Shown one piece after another: positions 1-11,375 of a DNA stretch of 64,000 nt. The DNA is from Panaeolus papilionaceus (lineage: Eukaryota; Basidiomycota; Agaricomycetes; Agaricales), in contig JADNRZ010000001.1 in assembly GCA_015501605.1 (NCBI GenBank), positions 1,426,001-1,490,000 of the forward strand, given 5' to 3'. A program made the position numbers and the translations under genes. Each line of letters starts with the position of its first letter. The stretch's first letter is position 1. Under the pieces are notes generated by a model. It was not told the origin of the DNA. It searched no databases and worked only from the letters and a program-made list of their open reading frames with translations.

Positions 1-919
1 GTGATCCGAGATGAGCCCAGAAGTACGGGTGTTAGACTCCAGATGTTTGGCTACTTGCTGATATGCCGGTGACTTCACCAGCCAAGAATGAGCTAGTGCG
101 CTGAATGCAAGGAAGACTGTTGAAAGTGCGAAGAAGATAAACGCCGAGCGCTCCTCAGCAGAACCGTCTCCCGCAAAAGTACGTGGTTTACCCCGCACCG
201 ATATTGCTGCACTGACCACCTGAACACCACTGACCGCCACGGCGACAGCGGCTTGGCCCGACATCATGGCCTGTACCGCTGCAGGGCCAAACAGAGATGC
301 AACAGCAATAACTGAAGTTTGAAGGTATGCCCCAACTGTGGCCTGGGCTGCACCGTTGAACAAAATAAATGCGAAGAACATTCCCGGAGATGGTGTGAAG
401 AAGGTGGTGAGTGTCAACACGGCGTTGAGAACGAGCAACCAGACTATTGAACTGTGCGTCGTCACAGAAGGAGTCATCTATGAGGTATTCAGACCAAAAG
501 AATCTGTAGGTGAAAGGTTCGCCTAACATTCTTGGATATACTGGTAGCATGTGCCAAAAAAATGAAATTAGCGGCCGTAAAGCTTGTTGTCAGATATGAG
601 GCGAATGTTGAGTGCAGCGGTGAGGTCGCTAACCGCGACAAGAAAAATGGCATGGCGGTGATTACCACTTTTAGAGAATTAGATGCGATAGGGATAGATA
701 CATTACATCAAACGCACCATTCCATGGCAGCAGAACTGAGCACCCTAAGATGAAATATGTCCAGTGGACTTTGCTATCAACGAGGACAGGTGCTTGAACA
801 GGTGGCAAATCTGAGTCAATCACTGATTCGTCGACAAGCTCTATACGAGAGACATTGGCAGGACTGTCAACCTGAGGTAGTGCATGATATAGAGGGGGTT
901 GTGTATCAGAAGGCGACAT
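1..919 (-). CDS. Equilibrative nucleoside transporter (ENT family), 3' part cut by window edge
   Basis: Integral membrane nucleoside/nucleobase carrier of the ENT (SLC29, yeast Fun26) family. The start is taken at 919 (MSPSDTQPP...); an in-frame ATG at 979 would add 20 residues. After a polar N-tail of about 50 residues comes the family signature FILGCSVLLPWN, interrupted by an intron (donor GTGCGT just after the N codon). It continues about 660 downward with VITAMPFFLSRL and a segment ending NFIFLAHA. A further exon (about 470-1) encodes AYLQTSVIAVASLFGP, AVQAMMSGQAAVAVAVSG and a following hydrophobic helix, all typical of fungal ENTs. The reading runs off the left edge, so the C-terminal helices are missing. 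Whether it acts at the plasma membrane or vacuole cannot be told from sequence. Confidence 0.85.
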
Positions 920-1301
920 GGTGGTTTGGTGACAAGGAGTGCTGGCAGTCACAATGATGATGATAAAAGCACGACTCATTCAACAAAGAGTCCTGATGAG
1001 TCCAAATATGTTCATGTGCCATATGTCAGCGCATTTGCTTACAATGTGGGAGATAACACAGAAGAATCCTTTAGCTACACTGAGTACCATACACAACAGC
1101 TTTTACAGTACTTTGACTGCGTCTTGTGATCAGCCAATCCTTCCAATTCAGGCATCCATAAAGTTACTCCTATTTGCTATACTATCTATTGTCTTAACGT
1201 TAGACCTGAACGAGGCGTCAAGGATTAAGGATATTATCTCATTAGATTAAAGCTAACGCAAAAGGGAGGGGGTTAAGGGACTAAAGACCTATCTACAAGG
1301 A
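920..1301. other. Intergenic, ENT promoter side and 3' flank of uL24m gene
   Basis: No coding exon recognised. Short open frames on the plus strand here have no recognisable content. The stretch should hold the 5' leader of the minus-strand transporter and the 3' UTR of the minus-strand ribosomal protein gene. Confidence 0.5.
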
Positions 1302-2572
1302 TTAGGCTCTGAGGCCAGAAGGGATGACTTGGTTTGGCTCATCAGCCAACACCAACTCGGCGAGACGACGTCTCTGCCTCTCCTCCTTCTTGGTTCGACT
1401 GTTCGTCTTTCTCTCCCATTTCTGAACCTGAGCGGTGTGCATCCATCTGGTCTTCTTCTTCTTTGAGCGCTCCTCGTTAACCTGCTCTCTCCACTTGAAC
1501 GCAGCATCTGCTTTTGCCTGTCGTACCGTGCGGCCATCTAGATGTTTGAGCTCTTGAGCTGTAATCCTCTTCAATAGAAGTTTAATGTTGGCTTGGTATT
1601 TATGATAACGTTCCAACTTCTTTGCTCGAGAATGAGGGTTGGCCAATTCCTCTTCCAAAAAGATTTCAACAGGTAATGAAGCATCATAATCCAGACCAAG
1701 ATGAGGATTATAGATGGTGTCCAGATATTCTCGCTCTTCAATCTGTCTGGGCACCAAGTTAACATTGGCTCCGACGTTGAACTCAGGCAGCTGATATGTG
1801 ACACGCGCAACATCCTCAGCAGATGTATCGTACAAGCCAGCTAAAGAGCACTGGTTGAGTCACTTCATAAACGCCAACAATAACCAGCTTCACCTTCAGG
1901 ATATTTTCGCTTTGGTTGAGCGGGCCATTTGATACGTATTCTTTGCCCTCTGTACCAGCCAGAGATTTTTGGAACCGTAGCGACGGCATATCTCCTCCAC
2001 ATCCAACACTTTGCAGCAGCGTCCCAAGAGGGTTCCGAGGTTCCTACACGAGATGCAAAGACGCTGTCTACAAGTTAGTTTTTTGCGTTATGCCTTGAAT
2101 ACGAAGGACGTACGGTTGACGCAGCCAGGGTCCTGTGGGGTCGGCAGGGTTCGGTAGCTCATACCGTCCAATGAAGAGCTGACACTTCGAGTAATGATAG
2201 TTCTTCGTTTGAGGCGGCTGGCCTTGTTTCGTGGCCTTAAATAAATTGAGTACAACAATCAACCACGCATGAAAAGGCTCGTACCGTTTGAGTGTTTTTG
2301 AGGAAGACTCGATTGCTTAGCCTGTTGATACTGAGAACTTCATGAACAGTTTTGTCTGCGTCACCGCGAAGACAAATACGGTCTCCTGGTACAATGTTCC
2401 ACCACTTAATACGGTCTGCAGGGCGGACAGACTTCAGCTTGGGGTCATGCTTAGTTCTGCGAATGAGCCATGCCCTAGGGAAGCTTCGGAGATGGTTGAA
2501 GTCCGTAGTCGCGACGAACTTGGTTGCGGCATTGAGAGCCGACCTTCTGGTAAAGTACTTTAAAGAAGACAT
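1302..2572 (-). CDS. MRPL40: Mitochondrial large-subunit ribosomal protein uL24m
   Basis: KOW-type protein of the mitochondrial 54S subunit (bacterial L24 homologue, yeast Mrpl40). Four exons fit: 2572-2285, 2235-2114, 2063-1894 and 1840-1302, 372 residues, frame closing exactly. The N-terminus is a basic presequence (MSSLKYFTRRSALNAATKF). The KOW region reads IVPGDRICLRGDADKTVHEV, followed across intron 1 by the rRNA-binding part NYHYSKCQLFIGRYELP. Exon 3 gives VFASRVGTSEPSW and exon 4 begins GLYDTSAEDV. The C-terminal third is a long basic, charged fungal extension ending NQVIPSGLRA. The introns are 49, 50 and 53 nt with GT...AG borders; intron 2 has donor GTACGT and a CTAAC branch site. 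I infer the gene name from yeast orthology. Confidence 0.9.
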
Positions 2573-3022
2573 GACGGGAATTGGTGACTCCCGTCAAAGA
2601 AAGGTGTTATAAAGGATATTGGGAAGTAAGCGCGTCGTGCTGAAGTCGTGAATAAACGCGGGACAACTTCCAAAAATTCCTAAGTAGTCACATGACCCTT
2701 TCATAAAGGACACATCCTGACCCCAGTACTGACACCCCAGTGCCCGACTCCCTGGGTATCGGAATATGCCCATAGTATATCTATCCAGTGGTCTGAGTCC
2801 ATTTATTGTTTTTCTTTATGTTGAAGTAAGAAGCAAGTTGTCGGATTAAAACGCACAAATATTTCAAAGCGATACAGAGCGACATTCTATCTAACAATTC
2901 AACAACATGATTGGCAAAAAAGCAATTCTTCATGGTACTACAATGTTGGTACAGTAGATGTAAAGATAAATTAACGCCATCCATCTCATTCAATAATAAG
3001 GACAGGAGAACTTAGTGGGAGG
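2573..3022. other. Intergenic between uL24m promoter and MBF factor 3' end
   Basis: AT-rich stretch without a recognisable exon. A 70-codon minus-strand frame at 2781-2993 has no family features and most likely lies in the 3' UTR of the transcription factor gene. Confidence 0.5.
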
Positions 3023-5464
3023 TCATCCACCTGCCACATGTTTTGCACTTAGACCGCTCCATGCTGTAGACGACGAACTTGGCTCTTCAGCTTCCAACGT
3101 CTGTGAGATGCAGTCGTTAGCAATTTGCCTTACAGCACACAAATGTTGAAGCTCACCTCAAGCAGCATTCCAACAACTTGGTCGACCTCGCCTGGCGGGA
3201 CTCCACCACATCCCACCCCAATGAGCCGTCGATATTCACCCATACGACTGCTCGTGCCTGCTTCTGCTTGCACTGTAACAAGCTCGTCAAACATTACTCG
3301 TCTACGTTTACGGTGTTGAGAAACTTCTTCCCGAAGAGCCTCGCAGGTTTGTCGCAAAGCCTCAGGATTTGAGGGAATGTTGTTGTACAGTTCGGCCAGG
3401 TCAAGTATATCTTCTTGCACCACAGTCTTCCTTTTGTTCGTAGCCTTTTCAGGAGTAGAAATATCCATCTCGTCGTTGACGTCGTCGATTTGGATGGCTG
3501 CAGTTTCAGGGGTGACCATCAGTTCGCCATTAGCAGCATCACGAATTCTCTTTTCGCGCGCCTCTTCGTCTTTTAGCCATTTCTCCCAGCCGAGTCTGTA
3601 TCTCCGACCCATCTTGGCTTGAAGGCTGTTCTCCAGTTCTTTGAGATGTTGCTTTGCATTGTATAGTCCATCGGACTGGACTTTAAGCTGGGCAACCGCT
3701 CGCTGACTCTCCAGAATCTCCGCCTGTATGTTGTTCAGGAGTGCCTGTGCTTGTGTCATGTCCCTCTCCTTCTCGCGCAATTCATGGTCGAATGAGGCGG
3801 CAAGACTGTCCATCATAGCGGCGATATCGTTCAGACATCGAGTGCTCGCTTTTTGACCAGCAATGGAGTGGTGGAGTGGTGGTTTGTCGCTATTAGTTAA
3901 TGTGGGGGGATATGGAGGGGCCGACATAGGGTAGGCGGCTTGCGCATTTCGGAATGACATGGCAGCAATACGAGATGGAGGGATAGGTGAGGAGCGGAAT
4001 CGTTCATCTTCGAGGATATAATCCTCTGTACTCTTGCCGTCGCTATTGACGAGTTTTGGATTTGCCCCATTATCTATCAGTAGCTTGATGAGGCGTTTAC
4101 TTCGACATCTCGCAGCTAGCGTCAGAGCTGTCTCGCCATCCTCATCCTGGAAATTGATCACATCTGCCAGTTCCTTCGGATAGTCAGCAAGTCGAGAAAG
4201 GACTGTCTCCATGTAATAGCGGGCAGCATGTGTCTTGCCTTTGGACATAGCCACATCCACAATATGATGGAAAACAGTGCGGTTGTAGTTGTCAATGTTT
4301 AAAGTTGAGCGATGTAGAAGCTCATATAGCTCTGGAAACTTCCGAACGTCATAATTGTTGGCGAACATCACGCTTCGCATGAGGGCTGTCTGACCGGATT
4401 TGTTGACTTTGAAAATATCCGCACCAGCGGTTAATAGTAGTTTGACGATGCGAATGCGTCCCATAGCGCAGGCCCAGTGAAGGGGGGTATGTCCATCGTC
4501 GTCAATAGCCATATTTGGATCAAAGTCGGGGGGTGGGTTAATGAGGAGATGAAGCGGGGTATTCGTGTCAGAAATAAAGAATTCCAAAACCTGGTCGGCG
4601 TATGAACGAGTATCCATCTCGTCGTCTGACGGAGGCATGCCATTGTCCTTTGAATGTCGGCTCTTATGACGACGCCCAGCATCGTGACTGCGCTGTCCGT
4701 TAGCCTCGTCATGAGGGCCAGGACTTCTGATCGGTGACGGTGTCCTTGAGCTTGACGATGCCTCGGACGGAGAGGGGGTCATAGTTCCATCTTCAGAGCC
4801 TCGAATGGATAGGGTGTCGTGATCTGATTCGTCTTCTGCTTCCATTGGGTTCCGGCGTGACGAGCGCGTATTAACCGCCGCTACTGACGCAGTAGAATCA
4901 GGAGCGGCCTTACGCGCTGGCCGTGTTACTGTATTTGCAACAAGGTGCTTGGGGGCTAGAGGAGGACTTTTGGCGGCGGGTTGAAATTCGATAATCGGGC
5001 GTAGAAGGGCTTCACAGTTGTACTGTTTAGCTAGCCCCAATCCCCTCTCCAGAGGTATCCATGTACCTAGAGCATCCTTGTTCACACAGTTTCCTTAAAG
5101 ACGACAAATTATATGCATACCTTGGTATTTCCCGTATCCTCCTTGAACCTTTTCATGTTCCCCTTTCTGTACTTCGCGTTCCAGAACGCGTGTTCGTTGA
5201 GGCTTATCGAACCCTGCTACTTTCAAGATCTGTGTCGCGTTCAACCATGAGTCCGACCTCCGCCTCATCACCGCGACGCCTTTACACATCCTGTACGTGT
5301 CCTGACATTAATGGCTGCAGGAGTTGCATGCACAAATGTTCTTACATTTCATAAACGGGTATTCCGCTATAGGTGGCCTATAGAGGAGAACAAAGAGTCA
5401 GGAACATTTTCAGTCAACTTGCCTTAAATTGAGTCCTGACCTTGAAAATTTGGTTGTCCGGCAT
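3023..5464 (-). CDS. MBP1: MBF/SBF-type cell-cycle transcription factor (APSES/KilA-N DNA-binding, ankyrin repeats)
   Basis: G1/S transcription factor of the Mbp1/Swi4/Res1 family, acting in the nucleus on MCB/SCB boxes. Five exons: 5464-5441, 5377-5346, 5290-5121, 5066-3157 and 3100-3023; they sum to 737 residues. The APSES domain lies at the N-terminus (about residues 5-95): [11 protein letters not shown], then [20 protein letters not shown] and [20 protein letters not shown], and across the intron [12 protein letters not shown] Ser-rich linker follows, then ankyrin repeats ([42 protein letters not shown]). A coiled coil precedes the C-terminal region that in this family binds a Swi6/Cdc10-type partner. 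The last exon adds a short tail ending HVAGGW. The gene symbol is by family, since Mbp1 and Swi4 orthology cannot be separated here. It is divergently paired with CDC14. Confidence 0.92.
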
Positions 5465-5598
5465 ACTGTTTGAGTTGATAACTGGGTAACGATCCTAAGT
5501 GGGTTTAAATAGTATCCCAATAAGAGCGGATAATGAGGTTTGAAGGTCGATTCGACCACAAATGGTGGCAATGGGTGTTCTAGTGAAGGACAAGCTTG

Positions 5599-5604
5599 AC
5601 GCGT
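5599..5604. promoter_or_regulatory. MCB-like box ACGCGT
   Basis: Perfect palindromic ACGCGT in context GACGCGTGAA, 135 bp upstream of the MBF-type factor start. A site of this length also occurs by chance about once per 4 kb. Confidence 0.35.
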
Positions 5605-6096
5605 GAAACAACAGACACAAACAACAACTCCTTTGTTAATTTTGGCGGGACGGGCACACGAAGTCCGGAGAGTTTGCGATTCTTTCTTCCCATTGAAGTT
5701 GAAAATCTCGTGGTTTCGTTATTTATAATGCCGAAGACCTGTCGAAAATGCTCAGCTTCTTCCATGAATTTATATCTGCTTTTTTTTTTTTGTTTTTGTA
5801 TCCGGTTATCATGACATGCCATTGGACGCGGTTCAACACAGGGGAACATATTGTATGTACCGACCATGATATTTAACACATATCATTATTTATATAAACA
5901 ATGAAATAAGTCTATACTTGTATCTTCTTACTTCAAGTTAACTACTTAAGTAAAAGGAATAAGTTGTATACTATACGAGCCTGTATCGTGTGAGGAAACA
6001 CGAAGATCACGTGGTGTTGTAATAGCATGTTGCAATGGTTCACGTTTAACAATTGGCTTGAACTTTGACCTTCATCACTGAACAAACTGTGTCTCG

Positions 6097-6102
6097 ACGC
6101 GT
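6097..6102. promoter_or_regulatory. MCB-like box ACGCGT
   Basis: Perfect ACGCGT in context CGACGCGTCT, just upstream of the CDC14 start codon. It could fall in the transcribed leader rather than the promoter. Confidence 0.35.
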
Positions 6103-6127
6103 CTTCAGCTTTTCTATATCCTGTATC

Positions 6128-8384
6128 ATGGCACCAAAGTGTGAGCCACTTTGTTGCTTCGGTGATAGGTTCGTACTGTTTCTCTCCAGATTTCCTCTTT
6201 TGACTCTTCATCCCCAATTTCAAACAACAGGCTGTACTTTACAACCTTTCCTGAACCTGCACCTGCACCCCAGCATCTGAATAAGCTAGCGTCTAATCCA
6301 GAGAATCAACCCCGCATTAGGGCGCGACCCAAAGCAGGTCCATCTGCTTCTCCCGACGATAATGCCTTCTACTATTATTTCACGATCGATGACCAGCTCC
6401 TCTACCTTTCCTTCTTTCAAGACTGGGGTCCGTTGAATTTAGCAATGGTTTATAAAGCGTGTATCCTCATTCATGAACTTCTGGAGGTGCGTAAAGACGC
6501 GATCTTGCAATGTGGTGTCCTCGTGTGGCACCCATACACGTGCCTATACTGATGACATCTTCACATCTAGGACAAAGAGCTATCAGGTCATAGATTAGTT
6601 CTCTACTCGTCCAGCGATCCAAGACGCAAAGCAAATGCTGCCTTGCTTATGGCTCTCTATGTTGTGCGTTCTTTCTCGTTTATTTTAGGTCAACTGAAGG
6701 GCCAACACCTGCCATAGATGATTGTGCAACGGCGTGCGCCCTGGGAGGCTTTTCACCCGATTGCGGAGATAGAATTTATGCCATTCAGAGATGCAGGGAG
6801 GGGTCCATCTGACTTCAATCTCAGTATTCAGGACTGCCTTTGGGGGATTTGGAAGGCTATTCAGAATGGGCTTTGTGATATGAACGAGTTCAGGGTTGAT
6901 GACTACGAATATTACGAAAAGGTGGAAAATGGGGACTGGAACTGGTTAACCCCACATTTCATTGCATTTGCGTCTCCGGTGGATATGAATTGGATAAAGC
7001 GCGAAAAGGAAGCCAAGGAGGCTAAAACCAACAGCCCTGCATCCTCATTAGCATCATCAACAAGCCCAAATCTCGCCCTGCAACGTAAGCTCCCCACACC
7101 CTTCCTGAATTGCCTCGACTATTTCGAAAAGAAGAATATCAAGCTCGTTGTCCGTTTGAATACCGAGCTCTACGACCGAAACACGTTTTTGGATCGAGGC
7201 ATCGACCACATGGAGCTCTACTTTGACGACGGCACAAACCCAACCGATGAAATTGTGCGAACATTTTTAGACGTTGCCGACCGAATCATTGAATCAGGAG
7301 GTGCTGTGGCTGTGCATGTATGTCTCTTTGCCTTTCTTGTACGTTCAAAACTTATGATTCTTAGTGTAAGGCAGGCCTCGGACGCACAGGAACCCTCATC
7401 GGAGCCTATTTGATCTGGAAATACGGCTTTACTGCTAACGAGGCCATCGCTTTCATGCGCATTGTCCGTCCAGGAAGTGTAGTGGGACCTCAGCAACAAT
7501 ACATGTACCTCAAGCAATTAGAATGGGTCAAATGGTCTGCTGCAGACGAGATGAAGAAGGCACAAGCAGCTGCCGCTAGTGCTGCCCGAGCCGCCGCCGA
7601 CTCTGCACCTGCACCCATGCCCCCCACCATCACTCTTGTGACCCCAGCAACTCCTCCAGCAGACTCGGACGAAAATAGTGACGCTATGCAGGCAACGCCT
7701 CCCATGCCTAAAGTGGCCCTTCCACCTGTAACCCCGAGTCGCCATGTCGCCACAGCTGCGGCGAAAGCCAAAGCTATTGCACCGCCAGGACAGCCCCGGA
7801 AGACTCCCAACGCCAAAAGAGTGGCCGTGGACTCTGATGAGGAGGATGAACAGGACGACATCCTTCCTGCATTGGATGTTGCTCCTCCAGCTCGCAAGGT
7901 TAGAGCTGTTCCTACAAGAGGCTTAACTTCTTCGGAACAGCGACCTACGCGCGTTACGAGGTCGACCGCTGGGGCCGCCAATATTAAGAAAGCGGGGACA
8001 GGATCAGTCTCAGACTCTCCAGTGAAGAGTTCATCCCGTCAACAAGGGCCTAATAAGATACCTAGGCTTGCAACTACACGCACAACGGCAGCGGCATCCA
8101 AAGCGTTGGCAGCCGCGCATGGGACGGGGACGAGAACCACTCGGGCAACGAACAATGTACCACAACCCACTCCTTCCAGACTCCCTATGCTGACGAAACG
8201 CCCTGCTCAACCCTCCTTGAACGATGTCGCAAATATCAAACACGGGGCAGGGAGCACGACGGATGCTTGGGTCAATAACAATGCAGCTGCAGTTGTAGTG
8301 CCCGCTTCCAAATCTGCTCGGCCTGGATTGCGCAATGTCAGGAGACGGCGAAGCAGCTTTAGTTCTGCTGATGTTGTTGCTTAG
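6128..8384 (+). CDS. CDC14: Dual-specificity phosphatase Cdc14
   Basis: Mitotic-exit/septation phosphatase that removes CDK phosphates. Five exons: 6128-6168, 6231-6486, 6571-6663, 6718-7317 and 7365-8384; they sum to 669 residues in frame. The N-terminal inactive phosphatase fold starts GDRLYFTTF and contains [14 protein letters not shown] and [19 protein letters not shown]. The catalytic domain carries the P-loop [11 protein letters not shown]; the intron at 7318-7364 falls exactly between the His and the catalytic Cys codons. It is followed by [14 protein letters not shown], diagnostic of Cdc14. The C-terminal 280 or so residues are Ala/Pro/Ser/Thr-rich and low in order, ending in a basic RRRRSS stretch. 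The first exon (41 nt) is chosen because it restores the conserved DRLYF; no other in-frame ATG lies before 6445. Confidence 0.93.
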
Positions 8385-8739
8385 GCTTTTAGACTGGGCT
8401 CGATGGCCGACCTTGTTTCTTATGATCAAGGCGCAAAGGACTTATTTCCTGCATTGTCTTTCTCTACCTTTATCATTTATTCTTTTCATTCGGCATGCAA
8501 TTCCATCATTCCCCAACCCACCATCATGCAATATTTTTCAGGCTTGTTTTCCATCTATGTATCATTTGCCAGACTGTACAAACTCAGCTTCAATGATAGC
8601 TCATCTGTGGATTTATTCGTGGCACTAACAGGCCCTAGCATCTAAACAACTACACTTTTTCTTGATTTCTTCTAATTGTTCTAGTGGTGACAAGGGGTTA
8701 GACAACAATATTTTACACCAGTTTTCCTTTATTTAAAAA
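8385..8739. other. Convergent 3' flank of CDC14 and HEM12
   Basis: AT/C-rich untranslated sequence between two convergent genes. No exon recognised. Confidence 0.5.
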
Positions 8740-10000
8740 CTACAAAGCCGAATATTTATGAACGCATTCAAGGAACCATCTCATATCTTCAGGATCCACG
8801 CCGGGGGTTATACCGTGACCGAGATTGGCAATCCATCCACCAGGAGCACTTCGGAAACCCTGGCACATTCTCTTCACTGCAGCTTCGATAGCAGGTTTGC
8901 CTCCATAGAGAACGCCTGGATCCATGTTTCCCTGTAGGGCAACCCTCTGACCCACAATTTTCCTCGCCTCCGCTGGATCGGTGCACCAATCGAGTCCGAG
9001 CACATCGTAGCCAGCATTCTCTGCGAGGAACCCGAGAGCGTGATGTGCGCCTTTGGCGAACAAAATCATCGGCACATCAAGATTTTCAGCGCGCAAGCCC
9101 TGTTTCACCTTGTTGGAAATGTGTTTGATAGTAGGATACGAGAACTCGTTGAAGTCATAGGGAGATAGTTCGCCAGCCCATGAATCGAAAACTTGAAGAG
9201 TCTATGTGAAAGCGTGAGCACGATATCTGGCTTCTGCAAGAAACACCAACGAACCTGGGCGCCTGCCTTGACTTGACCAATAAGGAATTCGGCGCAAACG
9301 TCGGCGATTCGAAGGAGAAGTGCCTTGGACTCTTCAGGATATTTGAATAACCAAGTTTTTGCCTTTTGGAAAGTCTTGCTGCCCCCTCCCTCAATCATGT
9401 AGGCGAAGAGTGTCCATGGTGCACCGCAGAAACCGATGAGAGGGACTTCACCCTTGAGATCTGTCCTCGTCTTGGTGATCGCACGGAAGACATAGCCAAG
9501 CTCTTTCTCGACATCCACGACTTCGTGCAGCTTTTTGACGTCTTTCGGAGTCTCCAATGGCTCCGGGAAGTGAGGACCGGGATTCATCTGCACCTCCATG
9601 CCCATTGCCTGTGGGATCACAAGGATATCGCTAAAAATAATGGAGGCATCCAGGAGACCTGTGTATCGACGGATGGGTTGCAGGGTAACTTCAGTTGCAA
9701 GCTCCGGTGTGCGGCAGACTTCAAAGAATTCATGCTCCTTGCGCACTTCCCTGAATTCTATAGATTCCAGGAGATATCATTAGCTTACTGTCTTTCACGA
9801 GACGCGTACCGATTAGTGACGAACTGATTTACCAGGAAGATAGCGGCCAGCTTGCCTCATAACCCATATCGGTGCACGCTCTGTCTGTTCTCCTGTACGT
9901 ATATAGATGTCAGAATTGGGTGTAACTGGAGTAGATTTAAGTCACCTCTAGCAGCACGTAGAAGAAGATCGTTTGTGAGTTGTGGAAAATTGGATGTCAT
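8740..10000 (-). CDS. HEM12: Uroporphyrinogen decarboxylase
   Basis: Cytosolic heme-pathway enzyme that decarboxylates uroporphyrinogen III to coproporphyrinogen III. Four exons: 10000-9946, 9892-9833, 9757-9255 and 9201-8740; total 359 residues, the usual length. The family motifs are present: TNDLLLRAARG, then APIWVMRQAGRYLPEFREVR holding the substrate-binding Arg residues, FSDILVIPQAMG with the catalytic Asp, GFCGAPWTLFAYM, VFDSWAGELSP, and GNMDPGVLYG near the C-terminus. All introns are short GT...AG. It reads as a fully functional housekeeping gene. Confidence 0.96.
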
Positions 10001-10275
10001 GATTGTAGCTAATCAAGGAATAAACGGGGGAAGATTTAATAAGTAAAACGGTCAGTTCCACGTATGCCCAACGACGTATGTTGTGAAAAATAAGCGTACA
10101 AGTTTTATGCTGTGGGTAAAGGGTAATGGGAATGAGAAAGAGGCAGAGCAGGCTACCTCCATTCCCGCTTCTACCGATTGTACTATTATTATCTAATAAC
10201 CAATAATCTAATCTACCGGTTATACTTGGAAACTTGGCACTTCGCCTCTTGTCACTTTACTTTCTCTATCTTAGT

Positions 10276-11211
10276 ATGTCCATCAACACTCCGACAGCGC
10301 TTGTTGAGAGGTATATTAATATTTCACCGCTTTCTACAGATCATTCAATTTATATAATAGCTTTAAAAAATCTGGAGAGTTTGAACGCTTGCGCCGAGAT
10401 CTGCTAGCTCAGTTTCAACAAGATGTATGAACGTGGACCACACTGGCCTTGGTCATATAGCTCAATATGTTTATAGGAGGCTTATACAGGATTGAAATCC
10501 AAAATAGATGAAATCGTTCGCCAGAGATTTGCTGACTCTCCTATGCTGCTATACTTGCCACCAGAGAACGCATTCGACGAAGTTGGAAAGGAAGTCGCAA
10601 GGTAATCGAATCGCGTACCTTGCCTTCAGCCCTCATCTGATGCATTTGCAACTTAAGGAACAAGCTCTTGGGAGCTGCAACATTAGAGGCAAAATTCCTT
10701 AGCGACCCGTCTTTCTTATCTGCCTTGCAAGCATCCATACAGAAGGTTCTCGACGAAGAGAAGCAATTACCGAAAGAACCTGCGGTCAAAGGTTCGCTTG
10801 GAACTCATCTCAATCAACTTACTCAGGCTCAAGGTAGCAAGCGCAGAACCTACTACGGATGATACCACACGTACATTCGTTTCTCAGGACATACAAGACA
10901 CACTTGTTGTGACTCCCGATCCTGCATTACAAAATAGTGCCCAGACGGACAACTCTGCATCACTTGTGGAGAGGCCGTCTACAGTTATAGCCGTTCATCA
11001 AGCCGACGAAGCGCCATCTCCAGTGGATGCTCATCCCAACGTCGCAACTCCTCGCCACACTCAGACCAATAAAAGTAGCAAAGAACCTGAAACTATTCCC
11101 ACTGATATGAAAAGCGACCCCAGCTCTCCAAACACTAACCTTCCAGAACCCAACATTGAAGTACAAGTACAGGATGCTTCAGCTCATGACATCGTGATGG
11201 CGGACGCGTAG
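10276..11211 (+). CDS. SHG1: COMPASS subunit Shg1 / BOD1-domain protein
   Basis: Small protein with the BOD1/SHG1 domain. Yeast Shg1 belongs to the Set1 H3K4 methyltransferase complex (COMPASS). Probable exons are 10276-10310, 10361-10424, 10477-10601, 10658-10791 and about 10838-11211, giving roughly 243 residues. The domain begins VESFKKSGEFERLRRDLLAQ and continues KSKIDEIVRQRFADSP, the helical pattern of the family. The C-terminal half is acidic, Ser/Thr/Pro-rich and low complexity, ending DIVMADA. The position of the last intron is the weakest part of the model: a donor at 10792 with acceptor TAG at 10837 keeps the frame, but other choices exist. Confidence 0.75.
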
Positions 11212-11375
11212 TTGTAATGATATACGAGCGTGATTCACACAGTTGTACATACTCTAAGTACTGACAATAAACTATAACATTACTTAGCGACCAGCGTTGA
11301 ATGGGGTATAGCACAAGATAAATATAAAGATAAAAAAAAACAAAGTAAATAAGTGACAATGAAAGCCTAGATGTT

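Larger units (their letters stand above)
5465..6127. promoter_or_regulatory. Divergent promoter between MBF factor and CDC14 genes
   Basis: The 663 bp between two cell-cycle genes transcribed away from each other. It contains two perfect MCB hexamers (ACGCGT) at 5599-5604 and 6097-6102. The second lies 26 bp before the CDC14 start codon and about 630 bp from the MBF start. In yeasts ACGCGT is the site bound by the MBF complex, so autoregulation and G1/S control of the pair are possible; this is inference. No coding exon was recognised. Confidence 0.5.

Noticed and set aside
2068..2235. A 26-nt GC-AG intron in the uL24m gene
   Set aside because: An ordinary 50-nt GT-AG intron (2113-2064, donor GTACGT, branch CTAAC) keeps the frame and the conserved VFASRVGTS, and makes the total length divisible by three.
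7490..7981. 163-codon minus-strand frame opposite the CDC14 C-terminus
   Set aside because: Ala/Gly-rich shadow of the Ala/Pro/Thr-rich Cdc14 tail; no start context or family.
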